Both the position numbers and the translations under genes were made by a program. The notes below the pieces were generated by a model. It worked only from the letters and a program-made list of their open reading frames with translations, had not been told where the DNA came from and searched no databases. A DNA stretch of 64,000 nt, taken from positions 6,882,001 through 6,946,000 of the forward strand of contig NZ_CP107772.1 of the NCBI RefSeq assembly GCF_036345155.1, given 5' to 3'. Positions 1 through 8,148 of the stretch are shown here, piece after piece. Each line of letters starts with the position of its first letter. Within the stretch, counting starts at the first letter, position 1. Origin of the DNA: Streptomyces sp. NBC_00582. Lineage in GTDB: Bacteria > Actinomycetota > Actinomycetes > Streptomycetales > Streptomycetaceae.

Positions 1-81
1 GGTCTGGGCCTGTTCCCCGACCCGAAGCTGGCGGAGGACCGCATGAAGACCCTTCTGGCCCTGTACGGAGTCCCCCAGTGA
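1..81 (+). CDS. 3' end of a gene cut by the window edge, sugar-operon member
   Basis: Only the last 26 codons are present; they read in frame from base 1 to a TGA at 79-81 and end in LLALYGVPQ. The stop overlaps the GTG start of the next gene in a GTGA arrangement, so the two are translationally coupled. In streptomycete sugar and inositol loci the gene before this type of isomerase is often a DUF993 dihydrodipicolinate-synthase-like protein. The short tail fits that loosely but does not prove it. Confidence 0.5.
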   Translation, partial: GLGLFPDPKLAEDRMKTLLALYGVPQ

Positions 82-917
82 CAGCCTCCCCCTCCCTCTC
101 CCGCTTCTCCATCAACCAGATGACGGTGAAGCAGCTGTCGATGCCCGAACTGGTGGACACCTGCGCGGAGTTGGGTGTCCCCGGGGTGGGCCTGTGGCGA
201 GAGCCGGTCCAGACGTACGGCCTGGAGCCCACCGCCAAGCTGATCCGCGACGCGGGCCTGACGGTCACCACCCTCTGCCGCGGCGGCTTCTTCACGGCGA
301 TCGACCCGGCCGAACGCACGAAGGCCCTGGACGACAACCGCCGGGCGATCGAGGAGGCGGCCACCCTCGGCACCGAGGTCCTGGTCCTGGTCTCCGGCGG
401 CCTCCCGGCCGGCTCCAAGGACCTGCACGGCGCCCGCGAACGCATCGCGGACGCCCTGTCGGTCCTGGGCCCCTACGCCGAACAGCACGGCGTGAAGCTG
501 GCCATCGAGCCCCTCCACCCCATGTACGCCTCGGACCGCTGCGTGGTCTCCACCCTCACCCAGGCCCTGGACCTCGCGGAACGTTTCCCGGCCCACCAGG
601 TCGGCGTGACGGTCGACACGTACCACATCTGGTGGGACGACCGGGCCCCCGCCGAGATCGCCCGCGCGGGCGCCTCGGGCCGTATCCACACCTTCCAACT
701 GGCCGACTGGACGACCCCCCTGCCGGAGGGCGTCCTCAACGGCCGCGGCCAGATCGGCGACGGCGCGATCGACATGCGCGAGTGGCTGACGTACGTCGAA
801 CAGGCCGGCTACACGGGCCCCGTCGAGGTCGAACTCTTCAACGACGGCCTGTGGGCCCGGGACGGCCGCGAGGTCCTGGCGGAGACGGCGGAGAGGTTCA
901 CCCGGCACGCCCTCTGA
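78..917 (+). CDS. sugar phosphate isomerase/epimerase, TIM barrel
   Basis: A 279-residue protein of the xylose-isomerase-like AP-endonuclease-2 fold, the size usual for cytoplasmic sugar-phosphate isomerases/epimerases and inosose enzymes. Likely metal ligands lie where expected: Glu144 (IEPLHP), Asp180 and His183 (VDTYH), His204, and Glu253 (VEVELFND). A GQIGDG stretch near 225 matches the loop seen in hydroxypyruvate-isomerase-like members. The GTG start overlaps the upstream stop by 4 bp, and a strong hairpin follows the stop, so this ends its operon. The substrate is unknown; the iol operon about 28 kb away makes an inosose or related ketose plausible but not shown. Confidence 0.85.
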   Translation: MTASPSLSRFSINQMTVKQLSMPELVDTCAELGVPGVGLWREPVQTYGLEPTAKLIRDAGLTVTTLCRGGFFTAIDPAERTKALDDNRRAIEEAATLGTEVLVLVSGGLPAGSKDLHGARERIADALSVLGPYAEQHGVKLAIEPLHPMYASDRCVVSTLTQALDLAERFPAHQVGVTVDTYHIWWDDRAPAEIARAGASGRIHTFQLADWTTPLPEGVLNGRGQIGDGAIDMREWLTYVEQAGYTGPVEVELFNDGLWARDGREVLAETAERFTRHAL

Positions 918-944
918 CCACCGCGCGTCACCGCAACACCCGGA

Positions 945-978
945 CGGCCGCCGCATGTCGAAAAACATCCGGCGGCCG
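945..978 (+). terminator. hairpin terminator after the isomerase operon
   Basis: Inverted repeat with 14-bp arms (945-958 and 965-978, one mismatch) and a 6-nt A-rich loop, 28 bp after the isomerase stop. There is no T run, as is common in GC-rich actinomycetes. Confidence 0.7.
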
Positions 979-1014
979 CCTGACGTCACGTCGCTTTGCA
1001 ACTGCTCATGCGAT

Positions 1015-1031
1015 AGTACGTTCGACGTACT
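1015..1031. promoter_or_regulatory. perfect palindrome before the T7SS toxin operon
   Basis: AGTACGT-TCG-ACGTACT, perfect 7-bp arms around 3 nt. It lies 18 bp upstream of the GTG start of the first toxin-operon gene and overlaps a possible -10 (GATAGT, 1012-1017). Placement suggests a repressor or activator site; the cognate regulator is not evident nearby. Confidence 0.5.
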
Positions 1032-1049
1032 GCGTAGGGGGGAGCAGGA

Positions 1050-1424
1050 GTGACGGGCTGGGACATAGACGTCGCCGGAGTGCGCGGCGTTCTGCGGAAC
1101 ACCGGCACGGCGGCGAAGGCGCTGTCGGACACGGGCCAGGCGATGCAGGGCAACCTCGAGGAGGCGGCCTCGGCGGCGGGGACGATCACCAGCCAGTACG
1201 GTCCGTACGGCAGCACGGCGGGCCTGGTGGGCGCGGCGCTCGCGGAGTTCCTCGACCAGTGGACGCATGATCTGGTGTACATCGCCGAGCGCACGTCGAA
1301 GTCACTGAACGGCGCCGCCGAGGCCACGGCCCACTACGCCGAGGGCGACCTGACGATGGCGGCCACGGCACAACGGGAGGCGGCGAAGGAGCCGAAGGTC
1401 GATCTGCCGGGGGCGGGCAAGTGA
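1050..1424 (+). CDS. small helical T7SS-type protein, DUF6507-like
   Basis: A 124-residue Ala-rich, mostly helical protein without signal peptide, starting at GTG with a GGAG sequence 6 nt upstream. Size, the MTGWDIDV opening and position directly before a large toxin match the DUF6507 family, which accompanies WXG100/ESX-type (type VII) secretion toxins in Streptomyces. I infer it is an ESX-like partner or chaperone that pairs with the N-terminal helical domain of the toxin for export. Its end overlaps the toxin start (GTGA, 1421-1424). The family role is not experimentally established to my knowledge. Confidence 0.7.
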   Translation: MTGWDIDVAGVRGVLRNTGTAAKALSDTGQAMQGNLEEAASAAGTITSQYGPYGSTAGLVGAALAEFLDQWTHDLVYIAERTSKSLNGAAEATAHYAEGDLTMAATAQREAAKEPKVDLPGAGK

Positions 1425-3463
1425 GCGACGGGGCAACCCTGATCGACCCGTCCGGCATACCCCACTTCATCGGTGATCTGTCCACCCTGGACACGGACGT
1501 GATGTTGCTGACCGCGAACGCGGCCCAGTTCCGGGCGTCGGGCGCGGACGTCCACACCACGTTCCAGAACCTCTCCGCCGTCTACCGCACTCCTGACGCG
1601 GCCGACCTGCTCTCCTCCACCCAGCCGGTGAAGGCGAAGGCGGACGGTTTCGCCGACGACCTGGAGAAGGTCGCGTCGGCGCTGTCGGACTACAGCGCCG
1701 AGGTGCAACCCCTGGTGGAGAGGCTGGCGACCCTCAAGACGGACGCGACGGCCTTCGTGCAGTCGCTGTCCGGGGACGACGACTGGCGCAAGGACCAGGA
1801 CAAGGTCGACCGCAACAACGAACTCTGGCGGGACGTCAACCACACGGTGGCGGCCTTCCAGGCGGCCGAGCGGACCTGCCACAACAAGATCACCGCCCTG
1901 GTCGGCGGTTCGAAGATCACCGCGGACGACGGCTCGCACGGCGACCACATGTACGGCTACCGGGCCGACGACCTCGACCACGCGCCAAACACCCCGTGGG
2001 GTGCCCCGGCCGAGCGGGAGTACGAGGGGTGGGACTGGCTGACCCACCAGGCCGGCCAGGTCTGGGACGGCATCTGGACCGACGGCGTGATGGCCACCAT
2101 CCACGGGGTGGGCACCCTCTTCGGCGCCGACGGCTCGGACGCGGCGGGCCAGGCCTGGAAGAGCCTGGCCCAGCTCGCCACGGCCTCCGCCCTCACCAGC
2201 GCCACGATGGGCACCTGGTGGCTCCTGCCGGAGGACGGACTCCCCTCCTGGCTGCGCGAATCCCGCACCGCCTACAAGCAGACCGTCAAGGGATTCGTCG
2301 CCTGGGACACCTGGAAGACCAACCCGTCCCGCGCGGCGGGCGCCGTGGGTTTCAACGTGCTGACACTGCTGGGCACGGAGGGCACGGGCGCGGCGGCATC
2401 CGGCGCCGCCAAGTCGTCCGCAGCGGCCCGCGCCCTGTCGACGGCAGGCAGGATCGGCCGAGCGATCGACCCGATGACCTACGCCGGCAAGGCGGGCACC
2501 TTCGCCTTCACCAAGGTGGGCGAAACGTTCCGAGCCCTCAAGAACCTCCACACCGGCACCACCTTCAGCCTCCTGGACCATGCGGACGCCCTCCGCTCCC
2601 CGAAGATCCCGGACAACGCGATCCCGTACGTCGACGACGCCACCGGCAACGTCGTCTACCTCACCGACGAGGGCCACCTCCTCAACGCCGACGGCTCTCT
2701 GCATCAGCACAATGAGCAAGCCCCGAAGGAAGCCTCTGCCGAGGAGAGGGCAGGGCAAGCCCCAGCACAGGCGGAGCACCCGTACGAACTGGCTGCTGTT
2801 GGTGCTCATGGGGGCGACAAGCTGCCTCCTCTGTCCGACCAGTCTTCGGGTGGCTCGGTATCTCACCCGCATACCGCGGGTCATCTCGGACATCCGGCGT
2901 CGGAGAGTCACGGTACTCAGGGCGCCAGTGACAACATGGGGGGCGGGTCGGGCGGAGCCGGTGGGGACGGTCCTGGTGGTATGTCCGGCCATGGCGCCGT
3001 GTCCGGCGGTGAGCCTGATCGCCTGGCCGCCGCTACGGATCGGAGTGTGGATCTGAATGGTCTGGGCAGGCCGGTGATATGGCGTGAGGGTCTCGAGCCT
3101 CTGTATCGCAGTGACAACCGTTCCCCTGATGCGGTCTTCGAGAGCGGTTTCGAGCCACGAGACCCCTCCAATATGGACTTGGCGCAATATGTAGAGGACA
3201 GCGAACATTCAGCGTTCGTCAGCACTTCCTATCGCGACGACATAGGTGACGAGTTCGGAGGCAAGTACACATACGAACTTGATGTGCCGGGCGGGATCGA
3301 CATCAACCGCTCGCTGGGCGACCACCCGCTTTCCTTTGAGGAAGAGGTAGCCTTCCCTGGGGGTATTCGCGGCGAGTACATCAAGGGTGCTTACGCGTAC
3401 AATTACGCGACAGGTGAGCTTGGAGAATTCATCCCGAACCCCAACTATGTTCCTCGAGGTTGA
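1421..3463 (+). CDS. type VII secretion polymorphic toxin with ADP-ribosyltransferase domain
   Basis: A 680-residue modular protein. Residues 1-180 are helical and WXG100/LXG-like. Residues 200-390 hold Trp- and Ala-rich hydrophobic stretches. Residues 425-550 are a low-complexity Ser/Gly/His linker. Residues 560-680 are the toxin. The toxin shows the mono-ADP-ribosyltransferase signature: Arg563 (LYRSD), Ser601-Thr-Ser603 (VSTSY) and Glu640-Glu-Glu642 before VAFPGGI. This resembles the pierisin/Scabin clan, but there Gln occupies the first position of Q-x-E; here it is E-x-E, which in other toxins goes with protein-arginine targets. The linker and toxin DNA are visibly less GC-rich than the N-terminal part, consistent with C-terminal module exchange. 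The next gene is the likely immunity gene. Confidence 0.8.
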   Translation: MSDGATLIDPSGIPHFIGDLSTLDTDVMLLTANAAQFRASGADVHTTFQNLSAVYRTPDAADLLSSTQPVKAKADGFADDLEKVASALSDYSAEVQPLVERLATLKTDATAFVQSLSGDDDWRKDQDKVDRNNELWRDVNHTVAAFQAAERTCHNKITALVGGSKITADDGSHGDHMYGYRADDLDHAPNTPWGAPAEREYEGWDWLTHQAGQVWDGIWTDGVMATIHGVGTLFGADGSDAAGQAWKSLAQLATASALTSATMGTWWLLPEDGLPSWLRESRTAYKQTVKGFVAWDTWKTNPSRAAGAVGFNVLTLLGTEGTGAAASGAAKSSAAARALSTAGRIGRAIDPMTYAGKAGTFAFTKVGETFRALKNLHTGTTFSLLDHADALRSPKIPDNAIPYVDDATGNVVYLTDEGHLLNADGSLHQHNEQAPKEASAEERAGQAPAQAEHPYELAAVGAHGGDKLPPLSDQSSGGSVSHPHTAGHLGHPASESHGTQGASDNMGGGSGGAGGDGPGGMSGHGAVSGGEPDRLAAATDRSVDLNGLGRPVIWREGLEPLYRSDNRSPDAVFESGFEPRDPSNMDLAQYVEDSEHSAFVSTSYRDDIGDEFGGKYTYELDVPGGIDINRSLGDHPLSFEEEVAFPGGIRGEYIKGAYAYNYATGELGEFIPNPNYVPRG

Positions 3464-3465
3464 CC

Positions 3466-3888
3466 ATGTCTGTCGACGCAGAGATTTTGTATCAGAAAGA
3501 TATTTTGCTTGTCTCGGACGGTGCGGAACTCCTCGGGCATCTGACTGGAATTTTCAGCGGGGGCGATTACATCGTCCGCATCGTTTGGGGTGAGCGCATC
3601 TCCCGTCACGCGGCATGTAATTTCTTCGCTGCTCTCTCCGAGGTGAGACAGGATTTGGAGAAGGAAGGATTGACTCCAGCCGTCGAGGGTGCCTGCCGTG
3701 ATGTCTATCCAAGTAGAATGGCTCTTGAGATGGGTGGGGGGAGAAGGGCGTACCGCTGGCCGTCTACTGGTCGGCCGCGCACTGTCGACATCTTCGACGA
3801 TGTTCCGATCGAAGAGCGGGCGCGCCTCGCGAGTGTGGTCGAACAGAGGGAGGCGCAGAATCAGCGAATGAGGCACGACGATGAATGA
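3466..3888 (+). CDS. candidate immunity protein for the ADP-ribosyltransferase toxin
   Basis: A 140-residue cytoplasmic protein that I do not recognise. It starts 2 nt after the toxin stop; I chose ATG 3466 over the in-frame TTG at 3460 because GAGG lies about 7 nt upstream of the ATG. The DNA is clearly GC-poorer than its neighbours, with relaxed third positions, matching the toxin domain and unlike the flanking T7SS genes. Toxin-adjacent, small, orphan and compositionally matched to the toxin tip is the usual profile of a polymorphic-toxin immunity gene. That assignment rests on position only. Confidence 0.6.
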   Translation: MSVDAEILYQKDILLVSDGAELLGHLTGIFSGGDYIVRIVWGERISRHAACNFFAALSEVRQDLEKEGLTPAVEGACRDVYPSRMALEMGGGRRAYRWPSTGRPRTVDIFDDVPIEERARLASVVEQREAQNQRMRHDDE

Positions 3889-4447
3889 GGCTCAGGCGTC
3901 AGTCCCGCCCGTAACCGATGCCGTGCGTGCCCAGGCCGCCGCCCGGCCCGGTGGTTGGGTGTATGCGGTCGACCCCTATTTCGATCCGGACGGGAAGGTT
4001 CCGCCCATCGCAATCGTGGGGGCCTGGAAGGTGGATGCGAACGGGCAGCTAAACGGCGAGTTCAAGCACAACCCGAAGTACCGGCCCTCCCCGAGTGCAG
4101 TCGGCATGCCGGCTCCGAGCGACCGAGTCGATGAAGCCATGCAGCTCGCGGCCACGGGCTATGGATCAGACGGCGCCGTACGCGCGGCTCTCATGAATTC
4201 GACTGTCTACCTCGCCCCGGGGGCGGAATTGCGGACCGCCCCGCCCGCGAGTGCCGCTGGTGAGCCTGTGATCGCGCTCTACACGCATCCGTCGCATGCT
4301 CCGACTTCCTCCCCCCAGCTCCAGCAAGTGCATTTTGCTGACCTGCTGCCGCGCTTGCCCGTGCGCGGAGCGGTTGAGCTGAACGGAAACAGTGCGGTTT
4401 CTGTGCGCATTCCGCTTGCGGATATGAGACGGGAAACCGGGCAGTGA
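3881..4447 (+). CDS. type VII secretion system-associated protein (SseB-like)
   Basis: A 188-residue soluble protein whose motif WVYAVDPYFDPDG (residues 27-39) followed by AIVGAWKVD is typical of the streptomycete family annotated as type VII secretion system-associated proteins, with an SseB-like C-terminal region. Its ATG overlaps the immunity gene by 8 bp, so it is in the same operon. I infer a general, toxin-independent accessory role (chaperone or adaptor), because its composition returns to normal high GC while the gene before it does not. Confidence 0.7.
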   Translation: MNEAQASVPPVTDAVRAQAAARPGGWVYAVDPYFDPDGKVPPIAIVGAWKVDANGQLNGEFKHNPKYRPSPSAVGMPAPSDRVDEAMQLAATGYGSDGAVRAALMNSTVYLAPGAELRTAPPASAAGEPVIALYTHPSHAPTSSPQLQQVHFADLLPRLPVRGAVELNGNSAVSVRIPLADMRRETGQ

Positions 4448-4520
4448 CCGGGGTGTCCCGCATGGTCAGTCAAGCCCGCTCGGAGGCATCGGCCGTACCG
4501 CGCACGCCCCAGGACAGCGC

Positions 4521-5927
4521 ATGACCAAGGACGTCATCGCCCTCACCCCGAAAATGCCCGACCAGGCGTCTTTGCTGGCCGCTCTCCATGCCGGCGGCCC
4601 GGATCTCGAACTGACGGCCACCGATGAGGGCGCGGTCATCCAGCTCCGCACGGCGGCGGGCCGCCCGCTGGTGTCCGTAGAGGCTCCGCTGCTCGTCCAC
4701 GTGCCAGGTGAGGCCAAGCGTCTTCTGGGGGCCGAGACCGCCGCTCCGCAGACGCCGTACTGGTGGACCGAGGTGCGCGCCTCCACGGCGCCCCCCGAGG
4801 CGGAGCCGCTGGCGGAATCCGTGTGCGGGCGCCTGACCATGCTCCTCGGCGGAACCACCTGGCCGCCCGGAGCAGCCCGCACCACCCGAGTCACCGTCCC
4901 CGACGAGCTGCCCGGAACACAGGACTTCCCGACCGTCGACGCGCTGACCGACTCGACCGCCGTCGTCCTCTCCGACCGCCCGCTCCTGCCGCTCACCACC
5001 TGGCTCTCCGACATCCTCCGGGCCACGGCACAGTCGAACCGCGCCCTTCACCTCGTCACGCCTCCCCACGTCCGCCTCACCCTCCCCCTGCGTTCCGGAC
5101 TCGGCGGGGCACCCAACCGCTGGGTCGTACAGGATCCCCAGGGCGGCTACTACGACGGTCTGTCCGGGGTGCGACTGGCTTGGCAGAACGGCACGTTCCT
5201 GCCGATCGACGGCACGCTCGCCGACGCCTTCACCGCAGGAGCCGCGCCCACCGGGCACCGACAGCTCACGGTGTCGTTCCGCACGGTGCACACACCGGAC
5301 GAGCGGCTCGTCCTGGGCCGTGCGCTGGAGGCGGCCTGGCGGCATCTCACCGGATCCCCACCCCTCGGCTGGGGCACGGCCGAGCCGGTCAACCTGCCGT
5401 GGTCACCCCACCAGTTGACCGACCTCGCCCGCGACCGGGCCCCCGCCCCCACCCAACTCGTCGCCGTCGGCGCTCCCGACCGCCCGGCCATCGCCACCCA
5501 GCGCATCGCCCGAACCACCGCAGGCGTCGCCGAGGAGATCAGCCTCACCCTCGGCTACGAGCGCCCTCAGGACGTCCCGCTCGACACCTTGGAGTCCCTC
5601 GCCGCGACCCTGGTCACGGAACACGACCTGACGACGATGCTCACCACCGTCCGTGCCGCCCGCGCCGACCTCACCCTGCCACCGCAGGTGGAGGGCCCGC
5701 CCCTCCCGGTCTCCTTCACCCTGGGACCACGCGACGTGAAGAAGATCGGCCTTCCCCACGCCACCCGCCCCCCGATCGCCGCCCAGCCGCGCCACCTCGG
5801 CTCACCGGCGTCCCCGGCCCTCCACTATCCCCTCGGCGACGGAACCGATCCGAAGGCCTGGACAGCCCTTCAGACCCTCAACGCCTACTTCAAGTCTGCT
5901 GTGGGAAGCCCAGGTCCCCGTCCTTGA
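4521..5927 (+). CDS. T7SS-associated DUF6177 family protein
   Basis: A 468-residue protein without signal peptide or membrane segments. Length, the MTKDVIALT opening and the ASLLAALHAGGPDLEL pattern agree with the DUF6177 family, found beside DUF6507 proteins and T7SS toxins in Streptomyces. The start is supported by AGGA 6 nt upstream of the ATG. It lies 73 bp after the SseB-like gene with no terminator between, so probably the same transcript. Its biochemical role is unknown. Confidence 0.65.
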   Translation: MTKDVIALTPKMPDQASLLAALHAGGPDLELTATDEGAVIQLRTAAGRPLVSVEAPLLVHVPGEAKRLLGAETAAPQTPYWWTEVRASTAPPEAEPLAESVCGRLTMLLGGTTWPPGAARTTRVTVPDELPGTQDFPTVDALTDSTAVVLSDRPLLPLTTWLSDILRATAQSNRALHLVTPPHVRLTLPLRSGLGGAPNRWVVQDPQGGYYDGLSGVRLAWQNGTFLPIDGTLADAFTAGAAPTGHRQLTVSFRTVHTPDERLVLGRALEAAWRHLTGSPPLGWGTAEPVNLPWSPHQLTDLARDRAPAPTQLVAVGAPDRPAIATQRIARTTAGVAEEISLTLGYERPQDVPLDTLESLAATLVTEHDLTTMLTTVRAARADLTLPPQVEGPPLPVSFTLGPRDVKKIGLPHATRPPIAAQPRHLGSPASPALHYPLGDGTDPKAWTALQTLNAYFKSAVGSPGPRP

Positions 5928-6284
5928 CAGCCGTCACGAACGCCGACCGGCTCCCGCAGAGAACAGCACGGCCGGGCCGTGGGCACTCCTGCTGTCGATG
6001 GCCGGTACGGCGGAGTGGCTGCGCGGCCTTCATGGCGTGAGCGTCGGCCAGTTCCTCGAGGAAGCCACCGGGCGCGCGACCACGAAAGCCTCTCTGCCGG
6101 TGGCGGGGTCGACGCCGGCGCCGCGCCTGCATGGGCGAGGACCGCTCCGCGCCGTCACCCGGAACGATGAAGCGGTGGCGGAGTCTCGGGTCGCGGTTGC
6201 CGGCTGGGTGGGCGAGGTGGGACAGGGGGTGGGGCAGGAGGCGCCGTCCGCGCCCCCTGCCCCGGCCGCACCGTCAGTCCGCGG
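5928..6284. other. intergenic stretch, possible gene remnant
   Basis: These 357 bp separate a plus gene from a convergent minus gene. A plus-strand frame from ATG 5998 to a TAG at 6286-6288 (MAGTAEWLRGL...) has coding-like GC-rich third positions and could be the decayed end of another cassette gene, but it has no ribosome-binding site and no family I recognise. No strong terminator is visible. Confidence 0.3.
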
Positions 6285-7505
6285 CTAGAACCGGTCCATC
6301 AGCCACGTGCACAGCTCCTCGGTCGGGAGCGTGTGCGGGGTCGTCGTGGACGAGCAGTGGTACTCGTCGACGCCGCTCTGGGACGGGTCCAGGCCGTCGA
6401 CCCGCGCGTACAGGTCTCCCTGCCGCTCGAAGTCCGAGATGTCGACCGCGCTGACCGACGGCACGAAGCACACGTGCGGCTGCCGCAGGTCGGCCTCGCC
6501 GCCGGCCTCGATCATCGCGTTGGCGAGGATCTCGTACGTCGCGAGCGTGCCGCCCGGTGCGCCGTCCAGCTCCGGGAAGCCGCTGGTCGTGATGGTCCGC
6601 TCGGTCGCCGGGAACTTCCGGTTCAGGTAGGCCACCGTCACGTCGTCACCCTGCGCCTGGGCGTAGAAGGTGGTGCCGGGGTAGCGGACGTCGAGCCGGA
6701 GCGCGACCTCGCCGGGCTCGACGTCGGGCAGGCCGATGCCGTCGCCGCGGCCGTTGGCGACGGCCAGCTTGCGCGGGATCCGCGGCCACTGGCCGACGCG
6801 GTCCAACTCGTTGAGGAGCGCGGTGCGTTCGGGGGCGACCCCGATCTTCTGCGTGGCCTTGTCGTAGTGCTGCCACAGCATCTGCCGCGCGGCCGCGCTG
6901 TTCATCTGCTGCTCGAAGGGGTGGGGCTTGAGGTTCAGGCCGTACGGGAGCAGGTACGCGAACGCCTGGACGCCGACGGGGATGGAGGCACCGCGGTGCG
7001 GGGTGTCGAACGAGAAGTACACGCCCGTCTGGTGCTCGTCCTCATGGAAGTCGGTCTCCATCCTGGCGAGGGTGTAGCGGGCGATCAGGCCGCCCATGCT
7101 GAAGCCGCCGACGATCAGCCGCTCGTCGCCCGTGCGACGGGCTATCGCCTCACGGATGGCCCCCTCGACCGCCTGCGAGTTGGTCAGGATGGAGTCGGTG
7201 CGGTTGTCGAAGCCGAGCAGGACCACGTCCTTGCCGCGCCGGCGGAGTTCGCTGATGAAGGGGTAGTCCTCGCCCTCCAGGAACTCGTAGAGCTCCTTCA
7301 GCTTGCTCTTGCCGTGGTTGAAGCCGTCGGCGATGATCACCGGCCGGGTGAGGGTGCGGTTGCCCTCGCCGTAGAACACCCAGGTGAAGCCCTTGTCGAC
7401 GATCCATTCCTCGTCGAAGTCCGGGACGTCGACCGGGTGGGAGGGGGAGCCGAGCGGGTCGCCGATGGTGAACGGCGTGACGGGGGCCTCGGTCGTTTCG
7501 GACAC
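6285..7505 (-). CDS. alpha/beta hydrolase, lipase-like
   Basis: A 406-residue hydrolase with nucleophile elbow GGFSMGG (Ser136), preceded by VVLLGFDNR and followed by FDTPHRGA, the pattern of DUF676/PGAP1-type lipases and esterases acting on ester or acyl substrates. I start it at GTG 7505, with GAGGAG 7 nt upstream; an upstream extension would add a Pro-rich non-conserved stretch. No signal peptide is obvious, so it is probably cytoplasmic. It is monocistronic, converging on the T7SS operon and facing away from rbsD across a bidirectional hairpin. The substrate cannot be deduced. Confidence 0.8.
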   Translation of the reverse strand: MSETTEAPVTPFTIGDPLGSPSHPVDVPDFDEEWIVDKGFTWVFYGEGNRTLTRPVIIADGFNHGKSKLKELYEFLEGEDYPFISELRRRGKDVVLLGFDNRTDSILTNSQAVEGAIREAIARRTGDERLIVGGFSMGGLIARYTLARMETDFHEDEHQTGVYFSFDTPHRGASIPVGVQAFAYLLPYGLNLKPHPFEQQMNSAAARQMLWQHYDKATQKIGVAPERTALLNELDRVGQWPRIPRKLAVANGRGDGIGLPDVEPGEVALRLDVRYPGTTFYAQAQGDDVTVAYLNRKFPATERTITTSGFPELDGAPGGTLATYEILANAMIEAGGEADLRQPHVCFVPSVSAVDISDFERQGDLYARVDGLDPSQSGVDEYHCSSTTTPHTLPTEELCTWLMDRF

Positions 7506-7694
7506 AGTCGTACTCCTCGGGGGAGGGGGAGGGGACGACAACATCATGTGTCATATTTCGGGCAAATCGCCTGTCGGAAAATTTCTGAAAGCCATGCAAC
7601 CCTTCCCGGCCCTTGCGTGTCGTACAGGGCGTCGGGACTTCTGGAGGGGGATCTGGGGGGATCACGGGGGTTTCGGCAGATGGAGGGGGAAAGC

Positions 7695-7726
7695 CGAGGG
7701 GCCCGGTCGACGGACCGGGCCCCTCG
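7695..7726. terminator. strong hairpin after rbsD
   Basis: Perfect 14-bp stem (7695-7708 with 7713-7726) and GACG loop, starting 32 bp beyond the rbsD stop on the minus strand. It ends the ribose operon and insulates the hydrolase gene's promoter region, an unusually AT-rich stretch at 7540-7600. Confidence 0.85.
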
Positions 7727-7758
7727 AAGCATGCGCGGCGTTTCCGCAGATCAGCGGT

Positions 7759-8148
7759 TCAGAAGAACACTCCGCAGCGCAGCAGCACATTCGCGTACGG
7801 CCGTGCCTCGCCCGTGCGCACCACCAGCCGCGCGCCCGCCGACAGCTCCTTCAGTTCCTCGTGCGGGACATAGGCCAGTCGGGTGAAGCGCCGCTCCAGC
7901 AGCTCCGCCGCCGCCGGATTCGCCTCCCGTACCTCCGAGGCCGCCGTGGCACCCTCCACGACCAGCTCCTCCAGCAGCCCCTCCACCACCTCCGCGAAGG
8001 ACGGCACCCCCGCCCGGAAGGCGAGGTCGACCACCCGGGGCCCGGCCGGTATCGGCATGCCGGCGTCGCACACCAGCACCCCGTGCCCGTGCCCCAACTC
8101 GGCCAGCGCGCCGCAGAGGTGGCGGTTCAGGATTCCGGCCTTCAGCAC
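7759..8148 (-). CDS. rbsD: D-ribose pyranase
   Basis: A 129-residue protein that interconverts beta-pyranose and beta-furanose forms of D-ribose so that ribokinase can use it. Signature features are the opening VLKAGILNRHL with the catalytic-site His, VLVCDAGMPIP, and the C-terminal RTGEARPYANVLLRCGVFF. Length is typical (about 130). The GTG start at 8148 overlaps the rbsK stop by 7 bp, indicating coupling; a longer reading from further upstream would be spurious. It is the last gene of the rbs operon. Confidence 0.93.
   Translation of the reverse strand: MLKAGILNRHLCGALAELGHGHGVLVCDAGMPIPAGPRVVDLAFRAGVPSFAEVVEGLLEELVVEGATAASEVREANPAAAELLERRFTRLAYVPHEELKELSAGARLVVRTGEARPYANVLLRCGVFF

Noticed and set aside
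1334..3208. A 624-codon minus-strand frame opposite the toxin gene
   Set aside because: Shadow of the toxin gene; no ribosome-binding site or recognisable family.
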